Of a stretch of DNA of 64,000 bases, positions 33,974 to 48,000 are shown in pieces (the stretch's first letter is position 1; the number at the start of each line of letters is the position of its first letter). The position numbers and the translations under genes are program-made. Origin of the DNA: Siphonodentalium dalli. Taxonomy: Eukaryota > Mollusca > Scaphopoda > Gadilida > Siphonodentaliidae. Where the stretch lies: NCBI GenBank assembly GCA_032622095.1, contig CP136063.1, forward strand, positions 84,671,980 to 84,735,979. The letters are read 5' to 3'. The notes beneath the pieces are model-generated. The model had not been told where the DNA came from, searched no databases, and worked only from the letters and a program-made list of their open reading frames with translations.

Positions 33974-35257
33974 GGGACACACTATAAAGTGTATGCCGAG
34001 GCCGAGGCCGGCTCCAAATAAAAGGTGTAAACGGGGTGTTATGTGGCGTTTGGTCCGTTGTTTCTCAAAGGATATTAATAAAATTTGGTGTATATGTCCG
34101 GACTGGGACATGGAATACAATAACGTTTGAATTGTTTATAAATTCACAAATTTGTTGATTTTATTCAACTTTTTCGTTCTGAAACACACTATAAAGTGTA
34201 AACGGCCGGCTCCAATTAAAAGGTGTAAGCGGACTTGATGTCGCATTATCTTCTTTGTTTATAAATGGATATGACTGAAATTTAGTACATATGTCCGGGT
34301 TATGGCATGGAATACATTGACGTTTGAATCGTTTTTAAAATCACCAATTTGTTGATTTTATAATTTTTTTCGTTCTTTCGTTCTGTAAAGTGTAAGCGGC
34401 CGGCTCCAATTAAAAGGTGTAAGCGGCTTATGTGCTTAGCGTTATATGTAATCGGATTAACTTATTGGCGACTCTAGACTATTGTGTTTTGGGGCATTTG
34501 AGGTTTTGGCGAAATAATAATTTAAATACATTTATTTTAAATGATAACTTTATTTAATCATAATGCATATACAATAAACACATAAAATATAATAACAAAC
34601 ATGAGACATATGTGTATATGTTAACAAAAGATATAAAACCCAAAGAAGTTTATGAAGTGCACATTGATATTCAAATAGTGGTCTCGGTATCAAGCCTCAA
34701 GTTCCGACCACGTCACCATCGTCTCCGTATATAAGATAGGTGCCAATAACGTTGACAAAGCAATGGCGGAAATATTTACGCATATATAGGTGCCCATGTA
34801 TCACATCTCTCCTTGCTACACTCAATCATATCATCAAAAATATTTGGCAATCAACATTCATTTGTGAATGAGCCGAAACAAGGTTTCTAAATTATTATTT
34901 CCCCAAAAACCTCAAATGATATAAAACAACCAAAACTAATAGTCTAGAGTCGTCAGTTTGTTAATCCGATTACCTATACCGCTAAGCTTGCACATAAGCC
35001 GCTTACACATTTTAATTGGAGCCGGCCGTTTACACTTTATAGTGTGTTTCAGAACGAAAAAGTTGAATAAAATCAACAAATTTATGAATTTAAAAACAAT
35101 TCAAACGTTATTGTATTCCATGTCCCAGTCCGGACATATACACCAAATTTCATTAATATCCATTGAGAATCAACGGACCAAACGCCACATAACACCCCGT
35201 TTACACCTTTTATTTGGAGCCGGCCTCGGCCTCGGCATACACTTTATAGTGTGTCCC
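33974..35257. mobile_element. 1.28-kb element nested in foldback right arm, long terminal inverted repeats
   Basis: Duplication GTTTCTGG at 33966-33973 and 35258-35265; ends GGGACACACTATAAAGTG and complement; inverted repeats of over 200 bp (33974-~34195, ~35020-35257) with 'gccgaggccgaggccggctc'. The left arm of the host element keeps the empty site. Superfamily unresolved (8-bp duplication: Merlin, hAT or Mutator types are possible). Confidence 0.85.
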
Positions 35258-35513
35258 GTTTCTGGGGGTTTTAGTGAGGGAAGAACAGTAAACAAATAAA
35301 AAAATATGATCTAGAAAGATCAAAAATGTGATGTACAATCGTAAACCAATCTCACAATTACCGCCAAGCAAACTGCAGGAAGAATAAAAGCGCCACATTC
35401 ACCGGTGGAGTATTTATTATGTTTAGAGTTACCGAACTTGAAAAGTGGGATAACTTTTCTGTACGGGATTCTCCTTATTGCGATTTTCATATCTTTTGTT
35501 TAATTTTTGTAAA

Positions 35514-36072
35514 ATGTCCATCGAATATATACGACAAAGACACAGAGACGAGATTTCTGATGATTCGGATAAAACACCGAACAGAGAAGTGAAAGATCAT
35601 AGACATTTGATACACCATTTCACAAGAAATTGGCGTCTGTGGATTATTTTATGGGCTTTCCATGGCTCCGTTCTCCTATTTTCGCGATATAGATATGGAA
35701 CATTACCACTTCCTATTACATTCACAGATGATGTTGACCCTGCTAAATTTTATGAGAGTGTTGCTCGATCACATTTGACAACAATTGCAGGCTATGGTCC
35801 AAGACCATCTGGAAGTTATGCAAATGAAAAATTAGCTGCAGACTATATTGTTGACAAAATAATATCAATACAACAAAACTCTAGAAAAGGCGTTAAGGTT
35901 GAATATGATATGCAGAATGTCTCAGGAGCCTTTGATCTTAAATTAATTGGAAATATGACACATGTGTACCGGAATATTAAAAATTTAGTTGTTCGATTGG
36001 GAACAAATTCTGAACCGACAGAAGATGCTATTATGATTAATTGCCACTATGACACCGTTCCTGATAGCCCTG
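35514..36072 (+). CDS. ERMP1: ERMP1 exon 1: N-terminus, membrane span, start of M28 domain
   Basis: It starts at the first ATG in a frame that is closed upstream by TAA at 35451-35453. The translation begins [13 protein letters not shown], has one hydrophobic span, then [20 protein letters not shown] and ends at [10 protein letters not shown] before donor GTAAGT. The His of CHYD is the first zinc ligand. A large foldback element ends 32 bp before this ATG, so the native promoter was displaced or replaced. Confidence 0.93.
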
Positions 36073-39000
36073 GTAAGTTAACCTCTCAAATGTTTTAACC
36101 CTTATGCAAAAAAATCTTTGCACTTAAGGGCTATTACTTACATATATACTAAATAGCGCAATAGCCATAACAAATTGTATAACATAATTGCTGCAAGCGC
36201 AATTGAAATTACTGAATTTTTATTTGCACTAAATAAAAGCGCATTTGCTTCCCATGCACATAATGTTAAACTTAAATGATTTGTGCCTAAGAGCAATTGG
36301 ATTGCATTTGTGTACAAGTAGTTACGCTTAAGCGCAATCAATTGTGTACATTTGGGATTCTTCTCGTTTGTTTTGTGTTTTCAAATACCACTGAGTCATC
36401 AAATATATGGTATACCGGTAGTTGGTAATTTTTCCATGGGGCTTGTGGACTGATTGGCCCAACGAATACTGGACTGCTCGCCGGAAGTATATTTCGCCGG
36501 AACAATTTTCCGGACACTTCGCCGAGATTTTGGACAGTTCGCCGGAAACGGACGACAACTTCGCTGAAGGTCGGGACTATTCGCCGTAATTTAAGACATG
36601 TCGCCGAGATATAGGACTTTTCGCCGGAATAAATTTACTTATATGTAGGTGTATTGTGGGACAATTTGGACAAATATAACAAAATATAATTAAACTATAT
36701 ACTCATTTATTTTATTAGTCATATAATATGGAAATAAAAACACAGTGAACTAAAACATATATAAATAATCATAATAACAGTGAAGTGAACCAAATATGAC
36801 ATATATGTGCATCAAGAAAGATGCATAGCAATGTAATTCAGCAATTGCACAAAGGAACTAATTTGGTTTCATTGACTTCGTTTTCAGTTTATCAAACAGC
36901 TCGTGAATTGCTCGTTCTTTCTTTACTGTGCTGGCCTTCTGGTGAACATGCATGGAATAAATAAATCTTCACTTATATCAAGTTGGTGTTTATCGTACCT
37001 TTCATCGATAAGGTATATATTTTGGAATCAGATATATTGTATTTTGGAGTTAATAAATAATATTATACAACTGGCCTATTTTGAATAAATAAAGTAATTA
37101 TAAATAATAATGGTAAAGATATTTATCTATAGGCCTATACACAGCTTTTTATATATCATAATTAAATAGCGGTCTCAATTACTGAATTGTAATATGAACA
37201 CACCTCAGGTAACAGTATTGTCGGTAAAACACAATTTATGGTAATAATCACACATGCCAGGAAGGAAGAATGGCTTCGGGTGAATTGTAATATGTAATAT
37301 GAACACACCTCAGGTAACAGTATTGTCGGTAAAACACAAATGATGGTAATAATCACACGTGCGAGGAAGGAAGCCCGAAGTTTGTTTTCATAGGATTACT
37401 GTCATCGCAGGATTATAATACCTTCACTAATGACTAATTACGGGATTATAATATTCCGGCGAACTGTCACTCCGTCGAAAATGACTTTCGGCGAAATGTC
37501 CATTCCGGCGAAATGTACTTCCGGCGAGGAGTCCAGTCCCCGGCCCAACACCATCTGAGCTACAAACATCTAATAAAAAATATAGTGCCAATTAAATTAT
37601 ACCATTCACTTGTAGATATTGTAGGCCATTTTCACATTTATTAAATAATTGGACATACATGTATTAAAGCACAATTGATTGCGCTTAAAGGCACTGATGG
37701 CCTTCATTGTAGGTTATAATTTAGAAATAACAGTTACCAAATTGTGAACATTTCCTCAAGAATATATTAATGGTATATAGTAAAATGATAGTATGAATGT
37801 GATATTATCCACAAAACACACTTCGTGTGAGAGAAAATGCAGTTTGATTGTTGCTATCTTTTTCGCGAAAAGCAGAATCACCAAGATATCCATAAGTTTC
37901 CCGAAATCGTCTGCTAATGTTGCGAATCTTTCACATATATTACAACCATGTGTTCACACAACAACATTCTCTGTATGCTGTATACGATTTATCCTTCACA
38001 TGTCAGACTTATCATAATCTCAAAGGCAATCGCCACATAGTGATAAAAATGTATAATAAACATGCAGAAATAAGAAAGGAATGATAACGATGAACACGCT
38101 CTCTGTGCTATTGAGATGACATACTATTGTGTAATTTCCTTGTTTAGATGTGCATGCATGCATAAATTCCTTATTTCATGTGTGACGTAAATACAAACTG
38201 GATTAGTAAAATTTATTCTCTTTACAATAGCAATACGGTACATCATGCATGTTTTCTGTCTGATCAATCCTCAATCATGAAGTACTGGTAGTATAGTACA
38301 TTAGATGGATTTTTAACTGCCAATGCGTGGGTACATGTAGTACTATTATGCATCAATTAAAATGGGACTTGTTGTAATATGAATGACATACCTGTAATTA
38401 CTTTGATCTCCGCCTTCCACATTGGTGCTCCCTCTATAAACAATGGTAAATCTTTGTCAGACTTTGGCATGCTCCGAGCGTTTGTTTGTATATACACAGA
38501 TTTTGTAACGTTATTTTGCTTTTGTTTTGATTTGACTATCTTAACAACAATACCCACTGCGAAGGCCACCCGTATCTTCAAGCACAATTAGTTGAAAATG
38601 AAACGTAATCCAATTGTGCTTGAAAGCAATTCAATTGCACTTAAGCACAATTTATTTAACATTATGTGTGAAGCAATTGCTCTTAAGCACAATTAAAACT
38701 TTCAATTGCACTTAAACACAATTATTGATCACCATAAACAAATAGACAAGACCCCCTTAATTTTTATAGAATAGTCTGCAGGATTACTATTTACTATCCA
38801 GTGAGATTCCTGCATTTGTTCTTCAATGGGTGAAAACTTGTTATGGATATTGTATAAAATACTACACTGTATGATTGGTCTTCACCAAGCACAATTGTAA
38901 GTAATTGCGTTCAAGTTCGATTGTATTACACTTAAGTCCAAATATTAAAAATGCAGCCTCCCATACCCCGCTGGACAAAACAAGTGTCCATTGGCACCGC

Positions 39001-42000
39001 GGTGTATTTGCCGTTCGGCCGCGGTGTCAGAGTTTGTAACTGCAGTTGAGCACCGCGACCGAACAGCAAGTACACCGTGGCCCAACAGCAACTACACTGC
39101 GGCCTAAAGGCAACTACACCGCAGCCGAACGGCATGTACACTGTGGTTAGATTTCTGGTTTGTATTGTCTTTTTTCAGTTTAATGAACGTACACCGTGGC
39201 AACTACACCATGGCCGAACGGCAAGTACACCGCGGCCCAACTGTAGTTAGCCGGTTGAGCCGCGGTGTAGTTGCATTTCAGCCACGGTGGCAACGCTAAC
39301 TGCACCGCGGTTAGGTGGACACTTGTTTTGTCAAGCAGGGTATGTAGTATGGTACCGTAACCATTCTGTTTACCTCGATTGACCTTGGCAGTGTTGATGG
39401 ATGGTGACTTTTGTTGTGCATGTGCAACACACCGCTCACAATGCTATATGAATGTCTCAATGATATTACATATATATTTGTCCGAATTGAGCATCGCAGA
39501 AGTCATCAGGATCGAGGCGCTCACATCGTGCCTGCAACTCTGCATGGTTCTTTACAGGCAGGGTCTTGACCTATACTATAAGATAAAACACACTTATTCA
39601 GACTCGGAGGAAAGTCATTTGGTATTAAGTATAAATACACTTCAGTATAAATTATTTTGCTGAAGCGCAAATAGGAAATAAAAATAAGACAGGCTTCCCA
39701 TATATGTGACAGGGACCAGCCTAGAGGTTTCAAACTTGGAGAAGTGACTTCTCACTATTTGGTTATTAGTGAGAAGGCTCAGAAGTGGACTGTTATCAGC
39801 CTGAGGGAGTATTAACAATGGCACAAGTTTAATTTGCACTCAACATCACTGTTCAATGATCCAATAAGTATTATGCAACTCAAAAGCCCATTCATAATCA
39901 GTAAATATACTTCAAATACCGGTATGCTGTTGGGACATATGGATGATATTCATACATGTATATGACAGAGAAGTCACTTCTTCATGGGACAAAAATAGGG
40001 AGAAGTGGCACATGTAGGCTGGTCACTACATTGGGACATACATTGTAACTTCACATAAGGCAGTTGATTTATTTGATCTATTCATCTGGATCTGGATACA
40101 CACATACTAGTAAAGCCCTAAATAATCGACTCCTAACCGCAGTAGAATTATGTTAATTTTTTCCGGATTTAGTCAGAAATATGGCTTGTTGCCATTCATC
40201 GGAAAGCTCTAAGTGAGAAATATGGCTTGTTGCCATTCATCGGAAAACTCTCAATGAGAGCTTTCTGATGAATGGCAACAAGCTATATTTCCGACTAAAT
40301 CCTGAAAAATTACCCATAATTCTGCTGTGGTTAAGGGGTGATTGTTTAGGGTATTACTTCACTAGTACTGTATATATGTATGGTTGTAACAATTCTCTGT
40401 GGATATTTTGATTTCAGGAGCCAGTGATAATGCTGTAAGCTGTGCAGTGATGCTGGAGTTACTGAGAGCACAGAGCCAGAGTTCCAGCAATTTACTTCAT
40501 GATGTTATATTCCTATTCAACTCTGCTGAGGAGAACTACCTCCAGGTATGATCTACCATACATCACAAATTCTAACTGAAATATAAAATTACAATTATGT
40601 TATACTACTAAGTAGTACATTTTCACTTTCCTTCATCATTTCCAGTCTTTCCCAAATGTTATTGTTTGTGTTATTAAATGTTTATTAATTAAGCAGATAC
40701 ATGTACCATTATATATGGTTGGCTTCAAAAAGAATTTTGGCCCCCAGAATGCAACAAAATTCAAACTAAGATATAGACAGGGTTTCCGCTACTACGACAG
40801 GCCGGCCTCATTCCCCTCTCCAACCTTGACTTAATATGAGTCACAAAATAGCCACACTTTACACAGGACAAGCGATCACCGACACTGATGATTAACAGAT
40901 TGCAAGGAATCCTACACTTGGTGCTGAATAAGACCTGATGATGATCAGTAACGTGGATCATGTGCACAGTTGTCTACACCATCCTGGGTAATGCTTTGTC
41001 GGGCGAATGTTTAATAGTAATCAGCCACTCGCATTTTAATTTATCATGGATTTCTGTCTATAAGTCCTTTAATTTACCATACATGTCTAGTCCCAATATT
41101 CTGACCCAATATTTCCCCTCAAAATGCGCAATATACATTGGTAAGGCCAAAAAAATATATACCTGTGTTTCTGGTGACATGCAAGAAAAAAATAGGTTAT
41201 TTTGGTTATTTTTTCATTTTATTTTCAACTTTCCTCGACATAAATATGAATAACGCCCAGACCGCTTCTACTTGTTTGTAATGAACAAAATAATAATAAA
41301 ACTAAGTGGATGAATATTAGAATATAATGTAATTTATTGTTTATTGACTAAAACATGAAAACATAATCCTGTACAGAATCATATAGAAGAAATTACAGCA
41401 TGAGTATGTGAGGAAATTAATTATAACTTCCACAATAACTCTTTATATAAGGTACATGTAGTGATATAAAGAGCTAATTAACTTCATCACATGTGCAGTA
41501 CATGGTGTAATGTGTCTTCTATGAGCTAAATCAACTTATTTCTCAGCGATATTATAGATCACACACACAGAAATGTGTTACCTTTCTAGCACAATATATT
41601 TGATTGTACAATACATGTATGTACCGGTATGAAATTAAAGTTATAAATAGATAAAATTAATTATGTACAGTTATTTAGTTGGAAATATCTTCTTTTATTA
41701 TAGAATATAAAAAAAATCTAGCTGCTCTTGATATCACACATGATGGCATCACTATGAACTGATAATGTAAATCAACAAGAAATATACGTTTTTGCATACT
41801 TTTATGGCGAATTCGACAGAAGCTTATGGGTTAATTTATTCACCTCCGCTACAGCTAGCGACTTTCCTGATCATCCATGGCCGTAGTGGGATATTCGCTG
41901 AATGATATGATGTCCATTTCCGTGGTCAGGCAGCCAGGGGAGGTGCGGTTGGTGCCCTTTTGGATTATGCGTACCTGACTGGACCAGCCACAAGTTAGTG

Positions 42001-45000
42001 GTTAACAGTGTCGTTTCCGATCAAGCTATGACTTGGGGATTGGAACTTTGGTACATACAGGTGTAGATCCCTGGGGGAGGTGCGGACGGATGCAGTCGGC
42101 TTTTAGGAGGACCCGAAATATATGAAGATCTTGTTTCCTAACTACATATATATTTTTTTGAAAGTAATAGCAATATACCTTTAAAATTTCTTTTTAAAAA
42201 TGCACCCAACACAGGTGAATTTTAATTGGCAGTCCTGGCGACGAATAGTACAGACCTTTTTTCTCAAAACAAGGTCTATATGCAAGAAATGTTTAATTAA
42301 AAATAAAACAATTAAAATATTAATAGCTATTATCAGTGTATTTATTCCTCCAATTAATACAAAATTATCCATTATACGAATCCACCATGAGGTCATCTCC
42401 GTCTGAGGAATGGCTTTTGATTTTTACAACAAATTGTTTTGATCGGTACTGTCACTGTGAACAAAATACAAAGAGCAGGCATGCAGAACTTAGCATGTGA
42501 CAATGAGCTCTGCTCATGATGTAACCATTAAACACCTGTTACTGCTCGACAGTATAACAATGTCTTTTGCCAATGGGGTTGTCTTTGATGTCGGCTTTTA
42601 ATAATGCTACTGTAATAAATGTTATAAAACTCGTTGTATCCCGTGTATACTGCTGTGCTTACATGCTTTTAGTTCATTAACTTGGGATCTAAGAAAACGG
42701 TCTGTTTTAATTTGGTTTCAAAACGAAGCTTCAATGTTCCTGCTTGTTGTCCCAAGTGCAAGGAAATGGCTACTTTTCAGTGATAAATATCAAAATTTTC
42801 TCTCCTGACAGAGTGCCTGGTATGTTGCTTCCCAAATGCGGCCACATTGCCCAACCCCTAGCGGAAACCCTGATATAGAGTTAATCCCCTTCCATTGAAA
42901 ATAATACACTTTGCTGTAAAATCCAGATGAAACTTAAGCACAGAAAACACTTTGGTACCTCAACAAAAACAACACTTTCACAGTTTATTACACTGAATAA
43001 GTTGATAATACAATGTTCTGGAGCTTCCTCTTTCAAATGGTATATAATATCATAGAAATCGGATATAAAAAGACTAGAATGGCCCATCTCGTTTGAGGCA
43101 ACAGGTCGAACAGGATGCCATTGCTGATCAGGGCAAAAGACGTAAACAAGTCCATGTGTTTCTCATTTGTTTTGTTAATGGTGAATTCAAGTTACTTTAC
43201 AAATCTACTTTTTTCAACAATTTGGAAATTTAGAAACATGGAGTTGATAGGACCATATACTTTGGATGCTGTTTTGAGAATATTCAATGAATATAGGGAT
43301 TTGATTGTCCATTCTGGATGATGTCTTTTCGCATTGGAAGGTCACTTTTGAAATTCAGATTTATATTTTAGAGGAATGTTCATCTACCACGAGTCAAAAT
43401 TATTCGGATGTAATATGTCTAGAACAATTGTCTGCAGTTTATTCACACATTCTTTTTGGAAAAAGATTCTAAAACTACAATGCAAATTGGGAAGTAAATT
43501 ACCCATTTTGGTTGGTTTTCTCCAATGGCGATCCAGCATGGGGCCTTTCAACGCTGCTAGCAATCTGCTATTGCTGAGATATATGAATTTGATGATGATT
43601 TAATAAATAATTGTTTATTAATTTCACTTGGTGCTTGTATTTATTCTCCAAAAATCAATTGGATCACTCAACCATGGTCGTTTCGCACCCTTCGCACCAC
43701 ACTTTTGGTTGTTTCGCACCGTATATTTGGTCATTTCACCTACATGTTTCCCACAAATGTCGATTGGACATGCGTACCATGTGAAAATTATTTTTGATTT
43801 CTTAATTTAAACGCCCACTTAATTTTCGAGTCGCTGATTATTTTTTTTTATAGTGACTTGATATGCGATTTTAATAACAATCTATGCCATAAAATATGAT
43901 TAAAATACTATAGTTCATCACTTTGAAACATCTGGTGTCTCAGAAGATGCCCACAGATAAATAGAAAACTGCTGAAATCATAGAATGACTTCCCCCCTCC
44001 TTTGGCACCTAGAATACAACAAAATTCAAACTTTTTCAATGAAAAAGGGTAATACTAACTAAGCATATTACTTTTAGTATTAAGTTGAATCTTGAACTAA
44101 TTGTATAGTCACAGAGGCTTTTCATAAAGAAAACAAGTAAACTAAAAAAAATTGGAATTAAAAACGAGGGTGCCACTTTAAAGACATATGATGGACTTGT
44201 TCGGGTGCGTTATCTGTTAAGTTAGTACTCAGGCAGTATGCCAACTGGATGAATGTAGAAATCTACTATATCGCCGAAAATCTCAAGCAAATCGACCGTA
44301 CCACTCCAAAGAAAACATCACCTGAACTACGCTCAATTGTAAATATTTACTTTTGGATTCGGGACGCAACTATCGGCGATAAAGTAACGAAAATAATTTC
44401 GCCATTGAGAAACACTGAATTTAATTAATATATTATTATGATGGTGTGTGTTGTCAGTTTGGATTTAATTTTACAAATTCGATTCTTTGTATTTTTGTTC
44501 TTAATCATTTTCCTAATGAGACATCTCTGCGCAAGAGGTCTCGATCTCTCGTTTAAGAGGTCTGGGACTATTTTGATTGCAGAAATCAGGGATATAGGTG
44601 GAGGGTCTCTGTCAGCACACCTTTGGAAGAAAATTTCCTACTTATGGCGATATTGTTCCAAAAATTAGGAAAAAAGTAGGAAAACAAAATATGTGACTGG
44701 TAGTCTAAAAACAATTTCCTAACTAAAATATGGTGGAGAATTCAAGTGAAATATTTCAACCTATTTTATTGTTAACTCTTTCACTGCCACTCAGCACCAC
44801 AGACGGATTCCCCACTGCCAAGCATACAATACATGTATACAATGTATAGAATACATTATGGGTGTATAATAAGTAACATAGGGTATCTCAAGTATCGCTT
44901 GGAATAATGTGTTGAAACTTCATATGTGACTAGACATAGGCATCGCAAGTTCATAACAACTCACGCCACCACCATAGAGGTCACGTGACCTTGGCGGCCA

Positions 45001-48000
45001 TCTTGTTTTACACACTAACAGCTGTGTTTGATGCCTATTCATGCATATATGGGTATATATGGGTGCTATTGAAGCAGAAAATTGCCAGAAATTTGTCATT
45101 CTCAACATTTATTTCTCACGTTAGTTGTCATCTTTCAGGGAGGGACCCATACCCGTACAAAATGTGCTATATATACCCAAATTTTTATAGGTCACGTGAC
45201 CGTGGTGATTACTACGAACCTATCCGTGAGTGGTCACATATACCATGTACACACATGTATAGGTGTGGGTATTGCATTAACATTTCAATATATCGTAAAT
45301 GTCTGACTTCTGTTGTTGGACCATATAGACATGTTGATATGTTGAAACCACATAGGCCACCTCAAATTGGTCACGTGGCCTTCTTGGATCTACATATAAC
45401 ACTAGTATGGCCGTATGTTTTGGGTATTTTCTGACTTCATCATGTTATAAGCATTTGATGAACATACATGTATCATATTGGGTAGGTTGTTGTATTTGAG
45501 TTTCCATTTTATATTATTGGTAAAAATGTGATAGCTAGAGATACACACGTTGCCTATGAAAATACCACGTGACCATGACATCACCAAGTGCCCTTATATA
45601 ACGGTTCACGTTATATACATGTAGTCCTATATACAGAGAATGCCTCTTATCTGCACAATCTCACACGTTTCCTAGTGTTATATAGTCTGGAACTTATAAA
45701 AATGTCATGTATGTGCCCATCACTGGAACTCATATGCGTCATATTCACTGGACGGCCATATTTACACCACATGTACCCGTCCTGCTGTCAGCATGTACCC
45801 GATTTCGACTCAAGTCGCTATCTGCAGTGTATGGGTAATTCGACTGTAGTCGTGATCGGCAGTGAAAGAGTTAACTGTTGAATCTACAAATGATACTGTA
45901 TGAAATTTCAAGACTGTTTTAAAATTTTGACCAATGTTTATGGTAGGCAAACTGATGTCATCACCACCTCTTGGGCAAAAGTTGAAGCAATGCCTGGTTT
46001 CTCCATGGATGAGTGACACTGAAATACGATATATACGGTACAAAAGTGTACAGTGTATATGGAATTTCACACCAAAATAGGTTGTAAACACACTGGACCA
46101 GGAACTTTAAAATCTAAATTTATTATATACATGCACAGTCCTCGAAATTGGCCATAGCAATAAGCAATGCCGTGGGAAATGCTATGGCAACATGTGGCAT
46201 CTAACATTCCACATATTAAATTTGCCTAATTTCGAGGGCTGCATGCGTGAATTTCCAAAGATGGTCTATCTCTTCCTACATATATAACATGTTTCATATA
46301 GTTCCTGGGTATAAAATAATAAATCTGAATCAAAAACACTTCTATCAATTAATATTGATTTTATTTAGAATTTTCTGGTATAATACATACCGGTACAATC
46401 TATTTGCGGAAATGTTCGGTGCCGAGCAAGTGGGAGAACTCTATCTAAGTTTGCCTTAAAGTTTCATTATGGTTTGTTCTAAAAATAGTAATGGAAAAAT
46501 GTCCCAATTATGGCATTATATTAATTTATATATAGAGGATTTCTAATGAGTGACAGTTGCAATTCTATACAAAATTGATTAACTGAGTGTACTGAATTCA
46601 AACAAGTTGAGCTTAAGCAAGGCTCTAATCGAATTTAGTGGACAAGGTTAATACATTTTGTATAGAATTGTGATGAATTTGAGCTATTTTTTATCACATA
46701 ATCACATTTTAGCAAGGAAAAACGATCTCGAAATGGCTGGGATTAAAACAAATTAATATTGATTTCCTTATCACAACCAAAGAGGAAGTAAAGAAACCTT
46801 CAAGAAAAAATATTGTCAATTTAAATGTGTCTTTTCTTGTTTAGAGAATTGTTCAACCACCATGTTTATCTCACAGTGACAATCAACACTAAATAACCCA
46901 TCACAATTTGAATATCATAATTATGTTCTAATTAATACCGGTATAACATTGATAGATATCATTGCGGCATGATTGCTCTAAGCTCTTATATGACTGCATG
47001 TACCGATAATACACATGTGTCTTACTAAAAAATATGAGGCTGGGTTAAAGGTGGGTTTAGGGGCCCATTTTGTGATAAAAGAAAATATCGACATAAAATC
47101 AATATTGTTATTGATAGATGCGTTTCCAGACAGGTGTCTTCGACTGATATTTATCATCTTATACCCCGAAATTATAATCATTAATGTTTAATACATTGAG
47201 TTTGCCATACCTGGTGCATGTAAATGAACACAAATGGGGAAGACACTTATACATTCTTGTTTAAATATGGACAGCTGCATATTTCACCTATACGGTCTAT
47301 ACCTCTGGTCATGAGAATATAGTACATTGGATGTACATGCCTGAACCGACTACAAGCACAGTATAACAGACAAGTTCTGTAGTATAGAGGTAACACAATA
47401 TCTGGGGCATTAAGAGGCATAACATTGTACATGTACCATGAACATTTAACAGAGTAAAATAATGAATGCCTACAGCTCCAAATACCCATGAAGAAATACA
47501 GGGGGCCGAAGTTTATACTATTACTAAAGGTGCACAATGAATTGAAGGTCATAAGCCATCCACATCCATGTATTTGTGAACCAGTTAATGGGCTTGGCTG
47601 ATGCATGATTGTGATTTCGCTAAGAGTCACTGCACATGATGTTAATTGATGGCAATCTTGCTATAAAATCCATAAAAATACCTCCTTTGAGTAAGTTTAT
47701 TCCCTGTGCGCCCAAGCGCTGTGTTTCACATCTGCCACATCTTTAATTAAATGGAAATTACTTTAATTTGTATATGAATAGTCTAGAACCTGGTGTGGAA
47801 TGGTGCCTTGGGGGTTTCGAGCATATTTTACCCCTGCATAATACAAACCATAATAAGTAAACAACACCATGTATGGGTTATTTAAATTTTATGTATTAAT
47901 GGTTTGATCAGTATCACTATCAGTAGCTCGAAGACGTGTATGACCCGCCACAAAGTAGCATTTCAACCAGGTTCTGCTCATATAATATATTCAAATTGAC

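Larger units (their letters stand above)
31481..35481. mobile_element. 4-kb foldback element, Mutator-like, upstream of ERMP1 ATG
   Basis: Target duplication GATTTTCAT at 31472-31480 and 35482-35490 (9 bp, typical of Mutator-like elements). Ends GCAATAAGGAGAATCCCG and complement. Arms (31481-31813, 32309-32613, 33029-~33200; and ~33350-33973, 35266-35481) stay colinear and inverted throughout. Three nested insertions account for about 2.2 kb; the ancestral element was about 1.79 kb and nearly all palindrome. No transposase. Confidence 0.88.

Noticed and set aside
37534-37563. tRNA A-box-like GTAGCTCAGATGGT on the minus strand
   Set aside because: No B-box or clover leaf follows at a proper distance; it overlaps the end of the TTCGCCGGA element.
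38357-38591. Overlapping frames of about 70 codons on both strands
   Set aside because: No recognisable motif, no splice-site support and no relation to ERMP1.
44985-45434. 149-codon frame within the TTAA element
   Set aside because: Composition follows 'acatgta/tatata' repeats and overlaps other frames of similar length; no domain.
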